Assembly: GCA_964446285.1 (NCBI GenBank)
Contig: CAYUNT010000019.1
Location: 1-35,250 of the forward strand
Origin: CAYUNT01 sp964446285
Lineage (GTDB): Bacteria > Sumerlaeota > Sumerlaeia > SLMS01 > CAYUNT01
DNA length: 35,250 bases
Direction of reading: 5' to 3'
Part shown: positions 31,427 to 35,250 of the stretch, one piece after another
Layout of the letters: every line of letters starts with the position of its first letter
Position numbering within the stretch: position 1 is the stretch's first letter
Program-made: the position numbers and the translations under genes
The notes under the pieces: generated by a model
What the model was told of the DNA's origin: nothing
The model's database searches: none
The model's input: the letters and a program-made list of their open reading frames with translations, nothing else

Positions 31427-33310
31427 TCAGGCCCAGGCGCGGCGGCAATAAATCCACCATTCAAGACACAAAATGCCCAGCGCCCCAAGCAAAAACCACG
31501 GCCAGACCTCGCGATTGACGCGAACGATTTCCGTCTGCCCCTCGACTTTGCGCCCGCCCAGATCGAGCGTTTCGGCAGGTGTGATGTCGGATTCCTCAGG
31601 CGACAGAAGGCTCGTGGTGAAGTATTCGGAGCGGCCATCGGGTTCGTATTTCAGGTCATATACCCCGGCGCGATCCGTTTGCGTGAAATGCACCGTCGAG
31701 GACTGATCGAGCGGAAAAACGGCCTCTTGTTCGTCGGGGCGCCGCACCCGCACGGAGTTGGATTTTCTATCCGAGGAGATTGAGACAATTTCGCCTGTGC
31801 GATAGGCGGCTTTGGCGGTTGTGCGCTGGGCGCGCGAGAAATAATCGAGCACATTGGCGATGAAAATCGGGAACGATGCCTGCAGGGGCCAGTCGCTTTC
31901 GAGCAGGTTGAACGGGATGACGAGGACGCGCATCAGGTCGCGTTCGTAAAGGACAAGCATCGGCGCCTGTTCGGATTCGGCCAGGATTGTGGCGGCGCTC
32001 GGCGGCTCGATGCGGAGCGATTTGCGCAGGATGATTTTTTCGAGGTTCACGAATCGCGTGAGCGGATGCACGCGGTTCCAATCGAGAATCGGCGGACGTT
32101 CGAGCGGCTCGGGGGCGATAGTGAAACCAATGTCCTTCGGCGCGCCATTGATGAAAAGATAATTCGCCGCGGGCAAATTCTCGAAGCTGCAATTCTCGAA
32201 CACGGTCAGATCGTATTCGCCGCCGGGATGATAGTCTGCCGGGGCGATGCGCGAGACCTCGACGTTTGGATCGACGTTGAACACCTGCTGCAGGAAGTAA
32301 TTGCCGCTTGAAACAAGCAAAACGCGGGTTTTTTCGCGCATGGAAAGGATGCCGCGCGCCACGTTGTCCACCGCGAAATCATCCTTCTCCTGCAGCGCCA
32401 CCTGCGCCACGCCCGAAAGGCGCTCGCCCGTGGTGAAGACGACAGGGATGGTTTTGCCGGGTGGAATCGAGAGGCGCTTGAGGTCGAGCACTTCGCCGTT
32501 GACACTGAGCTCGACGAAGCGATCCACAGGGTCGGTTCCGCAATTGAACACGCTGGCGAAAATCTCGTATTCGAATGCGCCCGAGAAAGACTGGCGGATG
32601 TCGAGAGCGGTGATGCCGGCGTTTTCGTGGCGCGATCCAACGCGGATATATTCCAGGTTTGGAATATCGACGAGCAATTGCGCCCCGCCCGACCCGAGCG
32701 CGCCATCGCTAATGAGCACCGTGCGCGTGTCGGTGCGGGCCACGCGCTCATTCTTGTCGTTCACGGTCGTCACGAGGTCCGAAAGGATGAAGGCCGCCTC
32801 GCGGAGGTTCGTGTCGGTGTCGGAAGGGGCGAGCGAGCGAAGCGCCTGGCGCAGGGATTCTTTGTTGGCGGTTATGGTTTGGACGACCTGCGTCTTGTTG
32901 CTGAACGTGGCGATGATGGCGCGGTCGTTCGGGCTGAGGCTTTCGACGAGGCGCATGGCGGCCTCGCGGGCGTGCTCAATGCGGGGGCGTCCGTCGGGTT
33001 CGAGCGCCTGCATGCTGGCCGAGACGTCGAGGAGAAGGATCAGCGTTTCGCCGCGCAGGTCCTGGAGTTTGAGCGTCGGGCGCGCGAGTCCGAAGATCAG
33101 CGCCGCCACGATGAGAAGCTGCAAATACAGGAGGAGATTGTTGCGGAGTTTCTGGAAGGGCGCGTTGGCCACGAGGTCTTGCACGGAACGCCGCCAAAGA
33201 AGCGTCGAAGGCACAACGACACGCCGGCGCCTGAGTTTGAGCAGATACATCAGGACGATGACCGGCAGCACAATCGCGGCGAGAAATGCAAGCGGGGCGA
33301 GGAAATTCAT
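31427..33310 (-). CDS. BatA/VWA domain membrane protein
   Basis: A 627-residue inner-membrane protein. The N-terminal BatA-type region has two membrane segments (FLAPLAFLAAIVLPVIVLMYL and LLLYLQLLIVAALIFGLA) around a basic loop with VVVPSTLLWRRSVQDL. The VWA domain follows, with a complete MIDAS metal site: LDVSASM, a Thr in SDTDTNLREA, and LISDGALG. A long periplasmic beta-rich part and a last membrane segment (WFLLGALGILCLEWWIY) close the protein. Such proteins are often encoded with a MoxR AAA ATPase and a DUF58 protein; neither is in the window, but the operon could extend only within 33.3-35.2 kb, where rdgB stands. Start: ATG at 33310; a TTG two codons earlier is possible, and no clear ribosome site is seen. 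Function is unknown; an envelope chaperone or stress role is the usual suggestion. Confidence 0.88.
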   Translation of the reverse strand: MNFLAPLAFLAAIVLPVIVLMYLLKLRRRRVVVPSTLLWRRSVQDLVANAPFQKLRNNLLLYLQLLIVAALIFGLARPTLKLQDLRGETLILLLDVSASMQALEPDGRPRIEHAREAAMRLVESLSPNDRAIIATFSNKTQVVQTITANKESLRQALRSLAPSDTDTNLREAAFILSDLVTTVNDKNERVARTDTRTVLISDGALGSGGAQLLVDIPNLEYIRVGSRHENAGITALDIRQSFSGAFEYEIFASVFNCGTDPVDRFVELSVNGEVLDLKRLSIPPGKTIPVVFTTGERLSGVAQVALQEKDDFAVDNVARGILSMREKTRVLLVSSGNYFLQQVFNVDPNVEVSRIAPADYHPGGEYDLTVFENCSFENLPAANYLFINGAPKDIGFTIAPEPLERPPILDWNRVHPLTRFVNLEKIILRKSLRIEPPSAATILAESEQAPMLVLYERDLMRVLVIPFNLLESDWPLQASFPIFIANVLDYFSRAQRTTAKAAYRTGEIVSISSDRKSNSVRVRRPDEQEAVFPLDQSSTVHFTQTDRAGVYDLKYEPDGRSEYFTTSLLSPEESDITPAETLDLGGRKVEGQTEIVRVNREVWPWFLLGALGILCLEWWIYCRRAWA

Positions 33311-33337
33311 GGACAATACGGACTATGCAGACGATGC
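33311..33337 (-). repeat. GGACTATGCAGAC-type short repeat
   Basis: Units GACAATACG, GACTATGCA and GACGATGCC directly upstream of the VWA start. It is related in style to the GGACCTATG family. The rest of the gap 33338-33553 shows nothing I can support. Confidence 0.45.
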
Positions 33338-33553
33338 CCGCGGGGCGTCAGAATAGGCCGCCACGGCGATTTTTGGCGTGAACGGAATCCATAGCGAGGC
33401 CAGTGGCGGAATTCCCGGCAGAAGCCGTTCGGATCGGCGGCCTTTCAGCCAATCATAGGACGTAACGCATCCTCCGGGCGGTGACAACGGGAGTTCGGAC
33501 GAAATGCCGCAAAGACGCGTGACAGAAATTCACGGGGAGTGGCTGCTTGTTTA

Positions 33554-34183
33554 TTAGACATTCCGGATATTTGCCAGCAGCGCGGCGAGAGCGCGGGCGC
33601 GGTGGCTGATTCGGTTTTTTTCGGCGGCGGGGAGCTCGGCCATCGTCAGGCCGCCGCAGCCATCGACAAGAAATACCGGATCGTATCCGAATCCGCCCGT
33701 GCCCGCCGGAGCAAAGGCTATGCGCCCCGTGCAAATCCCAAGCGTTTGCACGCAGTGCTGACTGCGCGCGCCGCATTTCGACTCGAGCACTCTGGTGGTG
33801 GGCCAGGCGAGGGCGGCGCAGCATACAAATCGCGCAGCGCGGCGTTCGGCGGGGACATCACGCAGCGCATCGAGAAGTTTGGCAATGCGTTCGGCGCTCG
33901 TCGGAGCATAGCGGGCCGAATGAATGCCCGGCGCGCCGCCCAGCGCCTCGACCTCAAGGCCCGAGTCGTCCGCCAGCGCGGGAATTTTGAAAAAATCCGC
34001 CCACGTTGTGGCTTTAATGATGGAGTTGCATCTGTAGGTTTCGCCCGACTCCACGGGGTCGGGAGCGTGTCCCGGGAAATCGCGCCTCGTAAGCAGGCGC
34101 AATCCGCTCGGGGCGAGAATCGCTCTAATTTCTTCGATTTTGTGAGCATTGGAGGTGGCTAGAATGATTTGGTCGAGTTTCAT
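33554..34183 (-). CDS. rdgB: XTP/dITP pyrophosphatase (RdgB/HAM1)
   Basis: Cytosolic house-cleaning enzyme that hydrolyses dITP, XTP and ITP to monophosphates, keeping non-canonical purines out of DNA and RNA. Family motifs run in order: ILATSNAHKIEEI at the N-terminus, SGETYRCNSIIKA, ALADDSGLEV (metal-binding acidic residues), APGIHSARYA, GGFGYDPVFLVDG, and TMAELPAAEKNRISHRARAL at the C-terminus. Length is 209 aa, normal for the family. The segment between about 120 and 145 (CCAALAW, SKCGARSQHCV) is Cys-rich and slightly unusual. The start at 34183 puts the ATSN motif at residue 9, as expected. The upstream gap holds the composite repeat. Confidence 0.95.
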   Translation of the reverse strand: MKLDQIILATSNAHKIEEIRAILAPSGLRLLTRRDFPGHAPDPVESGETYRCNSIIKATTWADFFKIPALADDSGLEVEALGGAPGIHSARYAPTSAERIAKLLDALRDVPAERRAARFVCCAALAWPTTRVLESKCGARSQHCVQTLGICTGRIAFAPAGTGGFGYDPVFLVDGCGGLTMAELPAAEKNRISHRARALAALLANIRNV

Positions 34184-34225
34184 GCGCGGGATTCCAAGCG
34201 GGCATAAAGAAATAGGTGAAGGAGA

Positions 34226-34294
34226 TGGGACCTATGGGACCGATGAGACCTATGAGACTTATGGGACATAAAGGACGAAAGGGAAATAAAGGAC
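34226..34294 (-). repeat. GGACCTATG-type repeat block of a composite element
   Basis: About seven 10-bp units (GGACCTATGG, GACCGATGAG, ACCTATGAGA and on to degenerate AAAGGACGAA units). It lies just upstream of rdgB and is the distal module of the composite element that starts at the 34400 stop codon. Confidence 0.8.
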
Positions 34295-34316
34295 AAGACC
34301 AGCGCCATTCTCTGTC

Positions 34317-34400
34317 CCCATTCACTGATCACTGTTCACTGATTCACTGAACACTCTCTTTCTCACAACCCACAACCCACAACTCCCAACTCTCTCTTCT
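34317..34400 (-). repeat. Composite GTTGTGGG / CAGTGATCAGTG repeat modules
   Basis: On the minus strand, directly after the TGA of the last gene: AGTTGGGAGTTGTGGGTTG, then CAGTGAATCAGTGAACAGTG, then GATCAGTGAATGG. The order and orientation match 3737-3798. Confidence 0.8.
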
Positions 34401-35053
34401 CACCTCCGCTTTGCCGGGCGCCACCCAAATGCATCCGGGGTTGGGGCGGGGCGGCCAAGGTCCATCAGAGGATCGCGGCGCGCCCGCTGTTCTTGTTCGT
34501 CGAGGGCTTCGGAGAGCAGCGCCTCGCGCAGGCTGCGTTCTTCATCAGAATCCAATTGCGCTTTGTATCGGCGGCGCGCCTGCAACTCCAATGGCGGCCA
34601 CTCGGTGCGGCGTTCGGGATACGGTTCGACCGCGATCCATGCGCGGCGCCGCACCTGCCACCATCCTGCGGGCAGTCGAAACCGCGCGCTCTGGCCAGGG
34701 TCGAGCAACAGCGTCACAGGCGACAGCGGCGAATCCGCGGCGGGCATCCAGCGTGGTGTGTCGGTCGTCGCGGGGTCGCCGGGCGAGGTCATAAGCGTCA
34801 GAGTCACCTCCGCGCGAAGTTCCGCCCAGCGATTTTCCAACCCAACCTCCACGTCCTGCGCCCCGCGATCGGCCATGAATCCCGGCTCCTCTTCGAGAAA
34901 AGGAGGCGCGGGGCGATGGCGTCCCATTTGCCCCGGCGGCGAATACAAATCCTGAATTCTGCGTCCCGCCGGAAGAACGAGCGGCGGCGCGGGCGGACGC
35001 GGCGAGGGCGATGGCGCGGGCGTGGGAAGCGGCGCATCCGGCGGAAGGCTCAC
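34400..35053 (-). CDS. Proline-rich protein of unknown function
   Basis: A 217-codon frame beginning with GTG at 35053 and ending in a basic tail (GWRPAKRR). The first 30 residues are Pro/Ser/Ala rich. The middle has an Ig-like look (VEVGLENRWAELRAEVTLTL, then VTLLLDPGQSARFRLPAGWW and QVRRRAWIAVEP), and the C-terminus is charged and helical (LDSDEERSLREALLSEAL). I do not recognise the family. The start is doubtful: the frame stays open and Pro-rich upstream (CPVQPDPFGPP) without an ATG until it meets the simple repeat beyond 35100. The gene may therefore start at a non-ATG codon or be cut by the repeat. Codon usage and the length without stops favour a real gene. It precedes rdgB on the same strand, with the composite repeat between them. 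Confidence 0.55.
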   Translation of the reverse strand: MSLPPDAPLPTPAPSPSPRPPAPPLVLPAGRRIQDLYSPPGQMGRHRPAPPFLEEEPGFMADRGAQDVEVGLENRWAELRAEVTLTLMTSPGDPATTDTPRWMPAADSPLSPVTLLLDPGQSARFRLPAGWWQVRRRAWIAVEPYPERRTEWPPLELQARRRYKAQLDSDEERSLREALLSEALDEQEQRARRDPLMDLGRPAPTPDAFGWRPAKRR

Positions 35054-35112
35054 GGGCGGACCGAATGGGTCGGGCTGGACGGGACAGAGGGGAGTTGGGA
35101 GCGATGCGGGAA

Positions 35113-35250
35113 GAGTTGTGAGTTGTGGGTTGAGAGTTGTGGGTTGGGGGTTGTGAGTGGTGAGTTGTGGGTTGCGAGTTGTGAGTGAAGAAGTGGGCAG
35201 TGGACAGTGGGCAGTGGGCAGCGAAGCAAGTGGTGAGTGGTGAGTTGTGG
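35113..35250 (+). repeat. GTTGTGAGTTGTGGG and GGGCAGTGGACAGTG repeat tract
   Basis: About eight imperfect units of GAGTTGTGGGTT type, then three to four units of GTGGGCAGTGGACA, then more GTGAGTGGTGAGTTGTGG running off the window edge. The purine-pyrimidine bias is strong (G/T on the plus strand). The orientation is opposite to the copies at 3737 and 34317. Confidence 0.8.

Noticed and set aside
31120..31638. Extended His-rich N-terminus of znuA (SHSSHRSHSSH)
   Set aside because: The His residues come from reading the repeat blocks. A signal peptide should be near the N-terminus, which supports a start near 31119.
35113..35250. Possible CRISPR array
   Set aside because: Units are short, imperfect and contiguous with no unique spacers, and no cas gene is present.

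Overview
The window is a GC-rich stretch of bacterial chromosome carrying about 18 complete genes. It contains no rRNA, no tRNA that I can recognise, no phage or transposase gene and no CRISPR array. A Gram-negative-type cell is suggested by a periplasmic zinc-binding lipoprotein, exported DUF1573-type and glycoside hydrolase proteins and a BatA/VWA membrane protein. The gene mix (large PAS/GAF sensors, exported GH2 enzyme, double-cubane-cluster reductase, CxxC-type MetRS) and the many simple intergenic repeats resemble uncultured lineages such as Sumerlaeota, Hydrogenedentota or the PVC group. That placement is inference from memory of such genomes, not a search result.

Left part (1-5.5 kb): a ketopantoate reductase-like gene (+) converges on a minus-strand series comprising an RsmB/NOP-type rRNA methyltransferase, thiamine phosphate synthase and an MFS transporter. 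Then (5.5-8.8 kb) comes a small two-gene cassette whose first gene is broken by a 19-bp tandem duplication and whose second is a DUF2283 gene. It overlaps a long U32 peptidase/RlhA-type protein that has absorbed copies of a palindromic repeat in frame.

Centre (9.1-18.1 kb): a two-gene signalling operon. A 1,833-residue membrane histidine kinase with seven PAS and two GAF domains is followed 39 bp later by a 1,143-residue response regulator with PAS, GAF, PAS, PAS, GGDEF and EAL domains. Together they look like a phosphorelay feeding cyclic-di-GMP turnover. Next are metG and an exported GH2 glycosidase.

Right part (22.6-35.2 kb): a double-cubane-cluster reductase whose ribosome binding site lies in a predicted hairpin, a divergent exported DUF1573 protein, an exported protein with two Ca-binding-like loops, signal peptidase I, a cold-shock protein with a TTG start, a ZnuA-type zinc-binding protein with a Fur/Zur-like operator, a BatA/VWA protein, an XTP/dITP pyrophosphatase and a proline-rich unknown.

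The most unusual layer is the repeats. Between genes there are at least five simple-sequence families: GGACCTATG-type 10-mers, GTTGTGGGTTGTG, CAGTGATCAGTGA, CACGAAAA and CCGATN hexamers. Two loci carry three of these as modules in the same order and orientation, starting at or just after a stop codon. A separate REP-like palindrome (TTGGGC-N5-GCCCAAGCCAC) occurs upstream of metG and inside the U32 gene. Several conserved proteins also carry short in-frame tandem repeats.
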